64,000 bases of DNA from Zunongwangia sp. ESRF-bin46 (GCA_002631855.1 NTLF01000014.1:609951-673950); one strand, 5' to 3'. Shown: positions 34,766-43,277, counted from the stretch's first letter. Notes: generated by a model from the sequence alone, not told the origin. Numbers and translations are program-made.

Positions 34766-35197
34766 TTAGTTAGTGACCCTTACATTGTCACCTACGCGTT
34801 CAGCTCGATAACGCTGCATGGGGTATAAACTGGGGTCAGTTATATTTTGCCCCGTTACAATGTTGTATTTATTTGTGTCATTTTCACACGGGCAACTTGC
34901 TTCAATCCCCTCAATTTCCATTCGGGAACAGTCATTAGGCACATGATTGGGGTCACTTAATTCAAAAGCGTGATAGATGGTGTTGTTTTCATTATAGATA
35001 ACAATACCACGAATACCTTGCTGAGTAATAACCAAAGAGCTACCTGGAAATTTAAGTGGGTTGTATTGCGGAAGGTTCAGGTTTAGGTTTAAGTTCACTA
35101 AAGGTGACGTTAAAAAAGGGTTGTCGTCTACTTTATCATCATCACTTTTACAAGCAAAAACGGTAATCAACAACAATAAGAAGGCAATTTTTTTCAT
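34766..35197 (-). CDS. Lipoprotein with a degenerate Rieske-like domain
   Basis: A 143-residue protein with a lipoprotein signal (LLITVFACKSDDD, lipidated Cys about residue 16). The body suggests a small beta domain: SLVITQQGIRGIVIYN, then CSRMEIEGIEASCPCENDTNKYN, then a closing YRAERVGDNVRV. The arrangement resembles Rieske-like lipoproteins of Flavobacteriia, but the expected C-x-H and C-x-x-H ligand pairs are not intact: Cys residues remain and the His are missing. Iron-sulphur binding is therefore doubtful. The gene is monocistronic. Confidence 0.6.
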   Translation of the reverse strand: MKKIAFLLLLITVFACKSDDDKVDDNPFLTSPLVNLNLNLNLPQYNPLKFPGSSLVITQQGIRGIVIYNENNTIYHAFELSDPNHVPNDCSRMEIEGIEASCPCENDTNKYNIVTGQNITDPSLYPMQRYRAERVGDNVRVTN

Positions 35198-35253
35198 AGT
35201 ATATTTTTTCCTGTGCGAAATTACAATAATTTATATAACAAGTTATTTTTTAG

Positions 35254-35296
35254 TATATTTGTTAGAACAGATCCCGTCAAACGCATGGGATTTTTT
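35254..35296 (+). promoter_or_regulatory. greA promoter (-7 TATATTTG) with a short leader hairpin
   Basis: TATATTTG at 35254-35261 is an exact -7 box. About 10 bases later ATCCC...GGGAT (35271-35275 with 35287-35291) is followed by a T6 tract, resembling a weak terminator in the greA leader. The leader to the ATG at 35381 would be about 110 bases. Confidence 0.4.
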
Positions 35297-35380
35297 GTGT
35301 TTAAAAACCTAATGCCAATGTAAGTTGGTGTTCAATATGAAATTAAAGAATAACGTGTTTACTACACAAACGATGAAGTT

Positions 35381-35857
35381 ATGAGTAAAGTATCTTATTA
35401 TACTGCAGAAGGATTAAAAAAATTGAGGGATGAGCTCAATCAATTAAAAGATGTAGAACGTCCAAAAGCTTCGCAAGCTATTGCTGAGGCCCGTGATAAA
35501 GGGGATTTGAGTGAAAATGCCGAATATGATGCCGCAAAAGAAGCACAAGGAATGCTTGAAATGCGTATTTCTAAATTAGAAGAAGTAGTTGCCAATGCTC
35601 GTGTAATTGATGAATCGCAATTAGATACATCAAAAGTATTGATACACTCTAATGTGAAAATAAAAAATGAATCTACTGGAGCAGAAATGCAATATAAACT
35701 GGTGGCACAAAGTGAAGCCGATTTAAAAAGTGGAAAAATCTCTGTAGATTCACCTATAGGAAAAGGGCTTTTAGGGAAAGAAGTTGGCGATACAGCTGAA
35801 ATAAGCGTGCCTAACGGAACGATGAAATTTGAAATTCTTGAAATTACAAGGGATTAA
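35381..35857 (+). CDS. greA: Transcription elongation factor GreA
   Basis: Stimulates transcript cleavage by backtracked RNA polymerase. The 158-residue protein has the N-terminal coiled coil (residues 8-75, with ARDKGDLSENAEYDAAKEAQ carrying the acidic tip residues) and a C-terminal FKBP-like domain ending ISVPNGTMKFEILEI. It is followed by a HIT gene after only 2 bases, an arrangement common in Bacteroidota. Confidence 0.95.
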   Translation: MSKVSYYTAEGLKKLRDELNQLKDVERPKASQAIAEARDKGDLSENAEYDAAKEAQGMLEMRISKLEEVVANARVIDESQLDTSKVLIHSNVKIKNESTGAEMQYKLVAQSEADLKSGKISVDSPIGKGLLGKEVGDTAEISVPNGTMKFEILEITRD

Positions 35858-35859
35858 TC

Positions 35860-36252
35860 ATGGCAACGATATTTACAAAAATAATTGAAGGCGAAATACC
35901 AAGCTATAAAATAGCGGAGGATGATAATTTTATTGCTTTTCTTGATGTAAACCCTAATGCAAAAGGCCATACATTATGTGTTCCTAAAGAAGAAGTGGAT
36001 AAAATTTTCGATTTGGGGGAACATATGTACCTGCAATTAATGCAGTTTTCAAGACGCGTGGCCAAAGCTCTTGAAAAAACAGTGCCATGCAATCGAGTGG
36101 GAATGGCTGCCATTGGCCTTGAAGTACCGCATGTACACGTTCATTTAATTCCATTAAACGGAATGAGCGACATGGATTTTTCTAAAAAGGTTGAAATGAG
36201 CGAAGAAGAATTTAAAGAATTAGCAGCTGTAATTCATAAAAACTTAGATTAG
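35860..36252 (+). CDS. HIT-family nucleotide hydrolase
   Basis: A 130-residue histidine-triad protein. ATIFTKIIEGEIPSYKIAED at the start and HVHVHLIPLNG (catalytic H-x-H-x-H) near residues 97-107 are the HIT hallmarks. Members hydrolyse nucleoside phosphoramidates or dinucleoside polyphosphates. It is co-transcribed with greA. The 3' end overlaps the convergent zinc-ribbon gene by 4 bases. Confidence 0.92.
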   Translation: MATIFTKIIEGEIPSYKIAEDDNFIAFLDVNPNAKGHTLCVPKEEVDKIFDLGEHMYLQLMQFSRRVAKALEKTVPCNRVGMAAIGLEVPHVHVHLIPLNGMSDMDFSKKVEMSEEEFKELAAVIHKNLD

Positions 36253-36593
36253 TTCGCATTCCATAGTAAAAAAGCGACTGCCGCAATTGCTACAATTCCC
36301 AATAAAATAAAAATATAAGAAAAAGATTTTAACTGGATGTATGTCGATTTTGGGTGTACTTGCTTTTTATGGTATTGGTACACACGCTCAATATCCTCTG
36401 TCCAATTTACCGGATAAATAATATTTTTGCATGTATGGCAATATAGCTTTTCATCAACTTCTTTGCTAGCTTGATTGTAAAACTTACTTTGTTTTTCTTC
36501 TTGGGTAAAAGTAAACTCTAACCCTTCGGTATCATAGCATTCTGGGCAGTTGTTGTTTAAACGGGCGGTATGTAAAATGTGCTTTTTTGTCAT
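36249..36593 (-). CDS. Small membrane protein with a zinc-ribbon-like four-cysteine motif
   Basis: A 114-residue protein. CPEC (residues about 16-19) and CHTC (about 53-56) form a potential treble or ribbon zinc site, and one C-terminal hydrophobic helix (residues 90-110, FSYIFILLGIVAIAAVAFLL) anchors it with the ribbon facing the cytoplasm. It is not recognised as a named family. Its start lies directly before the stop of the histidine kinase gene upstream (36593/36594), so the two are one unit and may function together. Confidence 0.65.
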   Translation of the reverse strand: MTKKHILHTARLNNNCPECYDTEGLEFTFTQEEKQSKFYNQASKEVDEKLYCHTCKNIIYPVNWTEDIERVYQYHKKQVHPKSTYIQLKSFSYIFILLGIVAIAAVAFLLWNAN

Positions 36594-37745
36594 TTAATTT
36601 TCTAATCGTAATACAATTTCCATTGTGGTTCCTTTACCAGGGTTGCTGTTTAAAACGTGTATTTTTCCGTTATGGTATGTTCCAATAATTCGTTTTGCTA
36701 ACGAAAGCCCAAGTCCCCAGCCTCTCTTTTTAGTAGTATACCCGGGTACGAAAACTTTTTTATGGTTTCGTTTTGAAATACCTTTTCCAGTATCGCTTAT
36801 TCGTACATATGCTTTTTTGGTGTTTTTTTCAATAGAAATGGTAATGGTTCCCTTTCCTTTCATAGCATCGATACCATTTTTCACTAAATTTTCAACGGTC
36901 CAACCAAAAAGTTGGGGGTTGAGCATAACAGGAACTTCTTCGTTAGGTGAATTTAACTCAAACTGAATTAATTTTGAACTTCTTCTTTTTAAATAGTCAA
37001 AAGAAGTTTTTGTTTCAACAACCAAATCTGTTTTTTCAAGTTTTGGCACCGAACCGATTTTTGAAAATCGTTCTGTTATGGTTTTAAGTCTGTCAACATC
37101 TTTTTCAATTTCAGTAACGTATTCCTGATTTACGTTTTCCTCTTTTAAAATCTCGGTCCAGCCAACCAAAGAAGATAAAGGAGTTCCTATTTGATGTGCC
37201 GTTTCTTTGGCCATCCCAGCCCATAGTCTGTTCTGTTCAGCAGATTTTGAAGTTTGATAAAATAGGTAAAGTGCTAAGAAAATGAGCAGTATAATTAGGA
37301 TTAAAACCGCTGGATAATATTTCAGTTTGTTAATGAGGGGAGAGTTTCCGTAATAAATGGTTTGTAATAGTTGATCTTCATAATACACTTCTATGGGCTT
37401 GTATTCCGAAGTAAATTGCTTAATTAATTTTTGTCTTTTTTTATCTGTACTTATCTGGTTTTCGGGAATATTTCGTTCAATATAACTATCAGCTTCATGG
37501 CTATAGCTAATCATAGGTGTAGTGTTGTTGCTCTGTATCACTACCGTTGCAGTTTCACTTACTGAATTTTCTGAAGTGTTCAATTTTTGCAACTCCTCTT
37601 GAGCAGCAGCCCATACTTTCATTTTATTACGTTCATCATCTTTTAACTGATTAAAAAACACAAACGTATTCCATAAAATAAGGGAGATAATGAGTATTGA
37701 GCCGATAATAAAGAACCAACGGGTAAAAGTTGTTTTGTTCAACAT
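36594..37745 (-). CDS. Membrane sensor histidine kinase
   Basis: A 383-residue kinase with membrane helices at residues 10-31 and about 144-163 enclosing a periplasmic sensor of about 110 residues. The H-box is ETAHQIGTPLSSL (H184), and NLVKNGIDAM, DTGKGIS and GWGLGLSLAKRI form the N, G1 and G2 boxes. No HAMP domain is evident. No response regulator is adjacent; the co-transcribed zinc-ribbon membrane protein follows. The signal is unknown. Confidence 0.9.
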   Translation of the reverse strand: MLNKTTFTRWFFIIGSILIISLILWNTFVFFNQLKDDERNKMKVWAAAQEELQKLNTSENSVSETATVVIQSNNTTPMISYSHEADSYIERNIPENQISTDKKRQKLIKQFTSEYKPIEVYYEDQLLQTIYYGNSPLINKLKYYPAVLILIILLIFLALYLFYQTSKSAEQNRLWAGMAKETAHQIGTPLSSLVGWTEILKEENVNQEYVTEIEKDVDRLKTITERFSKIGSVPKLEKTDLVVETKTSFDYLKRRSSKLIQFELNSPNEEVPVMLNPQLFGWTVENLVKNGIDAMKGKGTITISIEKNTKKAYVRISDTGKGISKRNHKKVFVPGYTTKKRGWGLGLSLAKRIIGTYHNGKIHVLNSNPGKGTTMEIVLRLEN

Positions 37746-37862
37746 AGAAAATAATTATAAACAATTTGTACTCTTTCCACTTTTTAAGAGAGGGGTTTAA
37801 ATATAAAGCAAATATGTTAATATTATTGTACAATCAAATTTTTACAAACTTTTAAGTTTGGG

Positions 37863-37870
37863 TACATTTG
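37863..37870 (+). promoter_or_regulatory. -7 box (TACATTTG) of the flavin reductase gene, near-leaderless
   Basis: An exact TAnnTTTG match ending 6 bases before the ATG at 37877, so the transcript should begin at or within a base or two of the start codon. Confidence 0.6.
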
Positions 37871-37876
37871 TAAACT

Positions 37877-38764
37877 ATGATGAGTATTGACCCACAAGAA
37901 ATTAGCACAGGAAAATTGCACGGCTACTTAGTTGGAGCCGTGGCACCGCGTCCCATTTGTTTTGCCAGTACAGTAGATGCAGAGGGGAATGTAAATTTAT
38001 CACCCTTTAGTTTTTTTAATGTTTTTGGTGCCAACCCACCAACCATGATTTTTTCACCAGCTCGTAGAGTTAGAGGGAATACAGTCAAGCATACCTTAGA
38101 AAACGTAATGGAAACCAAAGAAGTGGTCATAAATATTGTAAACCACGCTATGGTACAACAAATGAGTTTATCTTCTACCGAATATGATAAAGGCGTAAAC
38201 GAATTTGTAAAAGCTGGTTTTACCGAAGTTAAATCTGATGTAGTAAAGCCACCCCGTGTAGCTGAATCACCTGTTCAGTTTGAATGTAAAGTGAAAGAAG
38301 TGATTGAAACTGGACAAGAAGGAGGCGCTGGAAATTTGGTAATTTGTGAAGTGGTAAAAGTACATGTAGATGAAGAAATTTTAGATGAAAAAGGAGCCAT
38401 TGATCCAGCAAAAATAGATACTGTGGCACGTATGGGCGGTAACTGGTACAGCCGAGCTAAAGTTGGCATGTTTGAAGTTCCAAAACCAATACGAACATTA
38501 GGAGTGGGTGTAGATGCACTGCCAGAACCCATTAGAAAAAGTAAGGTTTTAACAGGTAATGACCTTGGAATGCTAGGTAACGTGGAAAGCTTACCAACAA
38601 AAAAACAAATTAAAAAATATATAGAGAACGCTTCAGAGACTGAGCAATATTTAATCGCTTCGGGTTCTTCTGAAGAAATTCATACTAGAGCGCAAGAGCT
38701 GCTTTGCGAAGCACAAATTGATGAGGCATGGAATTTATTGTTAGCACGGTCTATTTCAGAATAA
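37877..38764 (+). CDS. Flavin reductase-like FMN-binding split-barrel protein
   Basis: A 295-residue member of the DIM6/NTAB flavin reductase family. GYLVGAVAPRPICFASTVDAEG at residues 14-35 and NLSPFSFFNVFGANPPTMIFSP near residues 36-57 make up the FMN-binding split-barrel signature. The region after about residue 205 is an extra helical tail found in Bacteroidota homologues. A substrate or partner oxygenase is not apparent in the neighbourhood. It appears to be the first gene of a unit with the DUF3127 gene 28 bases downstream. Confidence 0.85.
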   Translation: MMSIDPQEISTGKLHGYLVGAVAPRPICFASTVDAEGNVNLSPFSFFNVFGANPPTMIFSPARRVRGNTVKHTLENVMETKEVVINIVNHAMVQQMSLSSTEYDKGVNEFVKAGFTEVKSDVVKPPRVAESPVQFECKVKEVIETGQEGGAGNLVICEVVKVHVDEEILDEKGAIDPAKIDTVARMGGNWYSRAKVGMFEVPKPIRTLGVGVDALPEPIRKSKVLTGNDLGMLGNVESLPTKKQIKKYIENASETEQYLIASGSSEEIHTRAQELLCEAQIDEAWNLLLARSISE

Positions 38765-38792
38765 AAATAAAATCACATATTAAATTATAAAG

Positions 38793-39167
38793 ATGGAAGT
38801 ACAAGGAAAAATAAAGATGATTGATGATACTAAAACCTATGGAAATAACGGTTTTAGAAAACGTGAGATGGTTGTAACCACTGAAGAGCAATACCCACAG
38901 CACATTTTAATAGAGTTTATACAAGATAAAACCGATTTGCTGGACAAATTTAATGTTGGGCAAAACGTAAAAGTAAATATTAACCTTCGTGGTCGCGAGT
39001 GGACCAACCCACAAGGGGAAACAAAATATTTTAATTCATTAAATGGTTGGCGCATTGAAAATATAGACCAATCTGTATCACAGGACATGCCACCAATGCC
39101 GCCTGAAGATGCTTTTGAGCCTGCCAACGATTTAAATGAAGAGGATCACGACGATCTACCTTTTTAA
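38793..39167 (+). CDS. DUF3127-family OB-fold-like protein
   Basis: A 124-residue protein of Bacteroidota-specific DUF3127. EVQGKIKMIDDTKTYGNNGF at the start, KREMVVTTEEQYPQHILIEF and a run of beta strands containing NLRGREW fit an OB-fold, possibly single-stranded nucleic acid binding. The acidic C-terminal tail (PPEDAFEPANDLNEEDHDDLPF) ends in DDLPF, like the acidic C-terminal tip of SSB proteins that recruits partners. This supports a DNA-binding role but is inference. Confidence 0.75.
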   Translation: MEVQGKIKMIDDTKTYGNNGFRKREMVVTTEEQYPQHILIEFIQDKTDLLDKFNVGQNVKVNINLRGREWTNPQGETKYFNSLNGWRIENIDQSVSQDMPPMPPEDAFEPANDLNEEDHDDLPF

Positions 39168-39197
39168 TAAACATACACAACTTAAATAGTTGTTATT

Positions 39198-39232
39198 TAA
39201 AAGCGCGAAACTGTTTGGTTTCGGGCTTTTTT
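39198..39232 (+). terminator. Intrinsic terminator after the DUF3127 gene
   Basis: An imperfect stem AAAGC-CGAAAC/GTTTCG-GCTTT followed by a T6 tract; it ends just before the -7 box of the next gene. Confidence 0.7.
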
Positions 39233-39233
39233 C

Positions 39234-39241
39234 TATTTTTG
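39234..39241 (+). promoter_or_regulatory. -7 box (TATTTTTG) of the AtoE-like transporter gene, leaderless
   Basis: An exact TAnnTTTG match ending 4 bases before the ATG at 39246; the mRNA is expected to be leaderless. Confidence 0.55.
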
Positions 39242-39245
39242 GGTT

Positions 39246-40625
39246 ATGAACATTACTCAAACCATTGAGAATATTTTTAAACGGTTTTTACCTTCCCCGT
39301 TTGCCATTGCAGTTATTTTAACGGTGATAACCATGCTTATGGCATTCTTTTTAACCGAAGCGCCTAATAACGAACCACATCTATTAACAATACTTTCCTA
39401 TTGGGAAAGTGGTATTTGGAACAACGCACTTTTGGTATTTGGATACCAAATGATGCTCATATTAGTGTTAGGGCATATTTTAGTGCTTAGTAAACCGATG
39501 AATAATTTGATAACCAAACTCACAAATTTGGTTACCAATACCTCAAACGCAGTTTTGTTGGTTTGCATCAGCACGATGTTGGTCTCGTTTTTTAATTGGG
39601 GGTTGGGATTAATTTTTGGAGCGATTATGGCCCGTAAAGTAGCCGAAGCCGCCCAAGCACGAAACTTTAAAATAAATTATCCACTAATTGGCGCGGCAGG
39701 TTATGTGGGCTTAATGGTCTGGCACGGGGGTATTAGTGGTTCGGCACCTTTAAAAGTGTCAGAAGCTGGGCATCTAAGCAGTTTAATGTCAGGTGTTGGC
39801 AATCCAGCTTTGGCAAGTCGGTTGCCAGAACTAATTACGTTTCAAGATACTATTTTTAGTGGTTTCAATTTAGTGTTATTTGGGGTGTTGTTGGTAGTAA
39901 TTCCATTAGTGCTATATTTTATAGGAAAAAATACAAAAAGCAGTTATGTGCAGCTGCCGGTGTATAAAGGAAATGAAGCTGAAAAACCTGAAGATTTACA
40001 GGGTGCTGAGCGCATTAACCATTCAAAAATAGTTGGAATTGGTTTTGGGGTGCTCATTTTAATCGCACTATTTTATCAGTATTTTGATGCCATAAAAAAC
40101 TTAGCAATCAGCCCTAATTTACTTAATTTTTTTATGTTGGGATTGGGGTTAATTTTACACGGTACCTTTTCAAATTTTCTAAAAGCCTTGGGCGAAGCTA
40201 TTTCAGATGCTTCGGGGATTTTAATTCAATTTCCGTTATATTTTGGTATTATGGGTATCATGCGCGATAGCGGGATGATTGTATTGATTTCAGATTTCTT
40301 TGTGTCGATCGCTACAACAACCACACTTCCTATTTTCACTTTTTTCAGTGCTGGGTTGGTCAATATATTTGTTCCCAGTGGTGGTGGACAATGGGCTGTA
40401 CAGGGACCAATCGTGGTAGAATCGGCTTTAAAACTTGGAGTGCCCTTACCAAAAATGATTATGGCATTGGCCTATGGAGATCAAATAACCAATATGTTAC
40501 AACCCTTTTGGGCGTTGCCTTTGCTGGCCATTACCCGTTTAAAGGCCCGTGAAATCTTACCGTACACTTTACTCATGATGGTTGCTGGTGTCATTATCTA
40601 CATTACAGGACTACTTTTATGGTAA
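39246..40625 (+). CDS. Short-chain fatty acid transporter, AtoE family
   Basis: A 459-residue permease with about ten to twelve membrane helices. The C-terminal block AGLVNIFVPSGGGQWAVQGPIV near residues 364-385 is the AtoE signature, and the N-terminal FKRFLPSPFAIAVILTVITML is typical. It is expected to import short-chain fatty acids such as acetoacetate or butyrate by proton symport. No CoA-transferase genes flank it, unlike the E. coli ato operon. Confidence 0.88.
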   Translation: MNITQTIENIFKRFLPSPFAIAVILTVITMLMAFFLTEAPNNEPHLLTILSYWESGIWNNALLVFGYQMMLILVLGHILVLSKPMNNLITKLTNLVTNTSNAVLLVCISTMLVSFFNWGLGLIFGAIMARKVAEAAQARNFKINYPLIGAAGYVGLMVWHGGISGSAPLKVSEAGHLSSLMSGVGNPALASRLPELITFQDTIFSGFNLVLFGVLLVVIPLVLYFIGKNTKSSYVQLPVYKGNEAEKPEDLQGAERINHSKIVGIGFGVLILIALFYQYFDAIKNLAISPNLLNFFMLGLGLILHGTFSNFLKALGEAISDASGILIQFPLYFGIMGIMRDSGMIVLISDFFVSIATTTTLPIFTFFSAGLVNIFVPSGGGQWAVQGPIVVESALKLGVPLPKMIMALAYGDQITNMLQPFWALPLLAITRLKAREILPYTLLMMVAGVIIYITGLLLW

Positions 40626-40660
40626 ACTTATTTTTTTTGAAACAGTAATTAAAACGTGAT

Positions 40661-41302
40661 ATGCACTTTTTAACTAAATCTTTATGGTTTCCACCCGTAA
40701 CCGATGCTTCGGAAGATGGTTTGCTGGCTGTTGGTGGTGACCTCTCTTCAGAACGGTTGCTGTTGGCGTATCAATCGGGGATTTTTCCTTGGTACTCAAC
40801 GGGACAACCTATATTATGGTGGAGTCCAGACCCGAGAATGGTTTTGTTTCCAAAGCATTTAAAGGTTTCAAAAAGTTTCAGAAAAGCCATTAGTTTAGAA
40901 AAATTCAGGATAACATTCAATACGTCTTTTTCCGAAGTTATTGAAAATTGCGCAGCTATTAAACGAGAGGGTCAAGCGGGTACGTGGATTACTTCAGAAA
41001 TGGAAAAAGCATACATTGATCTTCATCAAAAAGGCCATGCGGTTTCGGTTGAGGTTTGGCAACAGGATGAATTGGTTGGTGGGCTTTACGGAATTGATTT
41101 ACCTGAAAAAAAGGTGTTTTGTGGCGAAAGTATGTTTACAAAAGTGAGCGATGCCTCAAAAGTCGGACTTTATTATTTAGTTCAATTTCTAAAAGAAAAA
41201 AACTACAAATTAATTGACTGTCAAGTTTACACACAACACTTAGAGCGCTTAGGCGCTGAAGAAATTTCCAGAGAAGAATTTTTACAATACCTTAATTGTT
41301 AA
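40661..41302 (+). CDS. aat: Leucyl/phenylalanyl-tRNA-protein transferase
   Basis: Attaches Leu or Phe to proteins with N-terminal Lys or Arg, marking them for ClpAP degradation (N-end rule). The 213-residue enzyme has FPPVTDASEDGLLAVGGDLS near residues 10-29, FPWYSTGQPILWWSPDPRMVLFP near residues 43-65, and the terminal segment YKLIDCQVYTQHLERLGAEEISR. All family blocks are intact. It follows the transporter after 35 bases. Confidence 0.93.
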   Translation: MHFLTKSLWFPPVTDASEDGLLAVGGDLSSERLLLAYQSGIFPWYSTGQPILWWSPDPRMVLFPKHLKVSKSFRKAISLEKFRITFNTSFSEVIENCAAIKREGQAGTWITSEMEKAYIDLHQKGHAVSVEVWQQDELVGGLYGIDLPEKKVFCGESMFTKVSDASKVGLYYLVQFLKEKNYKLIDCQVYTQHLERLGAEEISREEFLQYLNC

Positions 41303-41365
41303 AGGGTTATAGCTATTTTATTCTTATGCTTTAAAAAAGTATCTTCGTGTTATTAATTATATATT

Positions 41366-43105
41366 ATGAAAAACCAGTACTTCAACTTTTTATTACTTAC
41401 TATTTTTTTCGCTAACGTTGCATTCTCGCAGCAAAAGCCATTACCAAAAGGGTTAACCGAAGCAGAGAAAGAAGTAATATCGGGCTATCAGTTTACATCT
41501 AATAGAATAACTCCACCACCCAGTACTCCGGTCCGTGCTGCTGCAGAATGGGAAGAAGTAGAATATTTAGTGGTAAGTTGGGACCCAAGCTTTCCGAATA
41601 TTTTAAGACAAATTGTTGAAGCAGGGGTTGAAGAGTGTAAAGTTGTTATTACCACTACTAATCAGGCTTCGGTAGAATCCTATTTACAATCTGAAGGAGT
41701 AGATTTAACAAACGTTATCTTTTTAAACGAACAATTTGATAGTATCTGGATTCGTGATTACGGTGGAAACACTATTTACAGTAACGAGGTAGGTGAGCGT
41801 GCCATTGTAGATTGGATATACAACCGCCCGAGGCCTAACGATGATGTGATACCAACAGCTCATGCCAATTTATTGGGGCTTCCTATTTATACGACAACAT
41901 CGGGTACCAACGATTTAGTGAATACGGGAGGTAACTATATGAGTGATGGCATGGGAAATGCTTTTGCTTCAGAGTTAGTGTTAAATGAAAACGCTCCTGG
42001 TAATCCATATGGGGTATCTTCAAAAACTGAAAGTGAAATTGACGATATCATGTTTGATTACATGGGGATAGAGAATTATATAAAGATGGAGACCCTTCCA
42101 TATGATGGAATCCACCATATCGATATGCACATGAAATTATTGGATGAAGAAACCATATTAGTAAGTGAATATCCCGAAGGAGTTGCCGATGGCCCCCAGA
42201 TTGAAGAAAATATTGATTATGTATTGAATAATTTTCAATCACCTTTTGGGACACCCTATAAAATAAAATGGATTCCAGCCCCGCCAAGTCCATCTGGTGC
42301 GTATCCTGACACAGGGGGAAGCTATAGAACCTACAGTAATATGATTTTTGTAAATAAAACGGTAATGGTACCTACATATCGACCAGAAGTAGACCAACCA
42401 GCTTTAGATTATTTGGAAGAACTTTTGCCAGGGTATAACATTGTACCTATAGATGTAGATAATCCAGGGGAGAACCTAATCTCTTTATTGGGAGCGATAC
42501 ATTGTATTTCGCATACCATTGGTGTGGAAAATCCACTTTGGATTGTTCACAACCCTATAGAAGAAGCGCAAGCAGGAAGTACCTTAGATATAAATGCTAT
42601 GATAAAGCATAATTCTGGTATTAGTTCTGCTGACCTTTATTGGAGAGAAGTAGGAGCAACAGCTTACACGAATGTGCCTATGACTTTAAGCAGCGATGAT
42701 AATTGGACAACAAGTCTTTCCCTTCCTTCAGAAGACATAGATATTGAGTATTACATTCACGCAGAAGCAAATTCAGGAAAAACTTTAAATAGACCTATTG
42801 TAGCGCCAGAAGGATATTGGACAATCGATACCGCAACGCTATCTACTGAAGAATGGGCAGAGAACAATATTTCAGGTGCTTACCCTAACCCAGCTACAGA
42901 TGAAGTTAACTTTAACCTAAATGCTATAGAAGGCCCAGTAGAAATGTCAGTTTACAATATTTTAGGTCAACAACTATACAGTACAACTATTACAGATGCC
43001 AACGGAACCATAAACTTAAAATTGAATGCGAGTTGGAAAGGAACCTTGTTTGTAACTTTTGAAGGACGGTTTGGGCAGGTAAATAAGAAAGTGCTTAAGT
43101 TGTAG
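41366..43105 (+). CDS. Secreted agmatine/peptidyl-arginine deiminase-like enzyme with T9SS C-terminal domain
   Basis: A 579-residue exported protein of the PAD_porph family. The signal peptide is residues 1-21. The guanidino-group-modifying fold carries SIWIRDYGG (acidic residues D125, D131), H251-I-D253 (the HxD pair, as in Porphyromonas gingivalis PPAD), N325 in RTYSN and the nucleophilic Cys C380 in IHCISH. A linker/Ig-like region covers about 390-495, and the C-terminal domain from about residue 504 (YPNPATDEVNFNL, VYNILGQQL, terminal KKVLKL) is a type A T9SS sorting signal. It is thus secreted or cell-surface attached. Whether it citrullinates peptides or deiminates agmatine is not settled. 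Confidence 0.88.
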   Translation: MKNQYFNFLLLTIFFANVAFSQQKPLPKGLTEAEKEVISGYQFTSNRITPPPSTPVRAAAEWEEVEYLVVSWDPSFPNILRQIVEAGVEECKVVITTTNQASVESYLQSEGVDLTNVIFLNEQFDSIWIRDYGGNTIYSNEVGERAIVDWIYNRPRPNDDVIPTAHANLLGLPIYTTTSGTNDLVNTGGNYMSDGMGNAFASELVLNENAPGNPYGVSSKTESEIDDIMFDYMGIENYIKMETLPYDGIHHIDMHMKLLDEETILVSEYPEGVADGPQIEENIDYVLNNFQSPFGTPYKIKWIPAPPSPSGAYPDTGGSYRTYSNMIFVNKTVMVPTYRPEVDQPALDYLEELLPGYNIVPIDVDNPGENLISLLGAIHCISHTIGVENPLWIVHNPIEEAQAGSTLDINAMIKHNSGISSADLYWREVGATAYTNVPMTLSSDDNWTTSLSLPSEDIDIEYYIHAEANSGKTLNRPIVAPEGYWTIDTATLSTEEWAENNISGAYPNPATDEVNFNLNAIEGPVEMSVYNILGQQLYSTTITDANGTINLKLNASWKGTLFVTFEGRFGQVNKKVLKL

Positions 43106-43141
43106 TAAATAAGCTACTTATCGTTATATAAACTTTAACAG

Positions 43142-43176
43142 AACAACTGCAATAATTTGCAGTTGTTTTTGTTTTC
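43142..43176 (+). terminator. Intrinsic terminator after the deiminase gene
   Basis: AACAACTGCAA/TTGCAGTTGTT (43142-43152 with 43157-43167) with a 4-base loop and a T-rich tail. Confidence 0.85.
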
Positions 43177-43277
43177 TTTACACCCTAACAATAATAAACC
43201 TGTATTTCGTCGAATATATTTGCTTTTTAATCAAGTAATTAACATATTTGACAAAGTAATTTCTTACACCCCAAATT

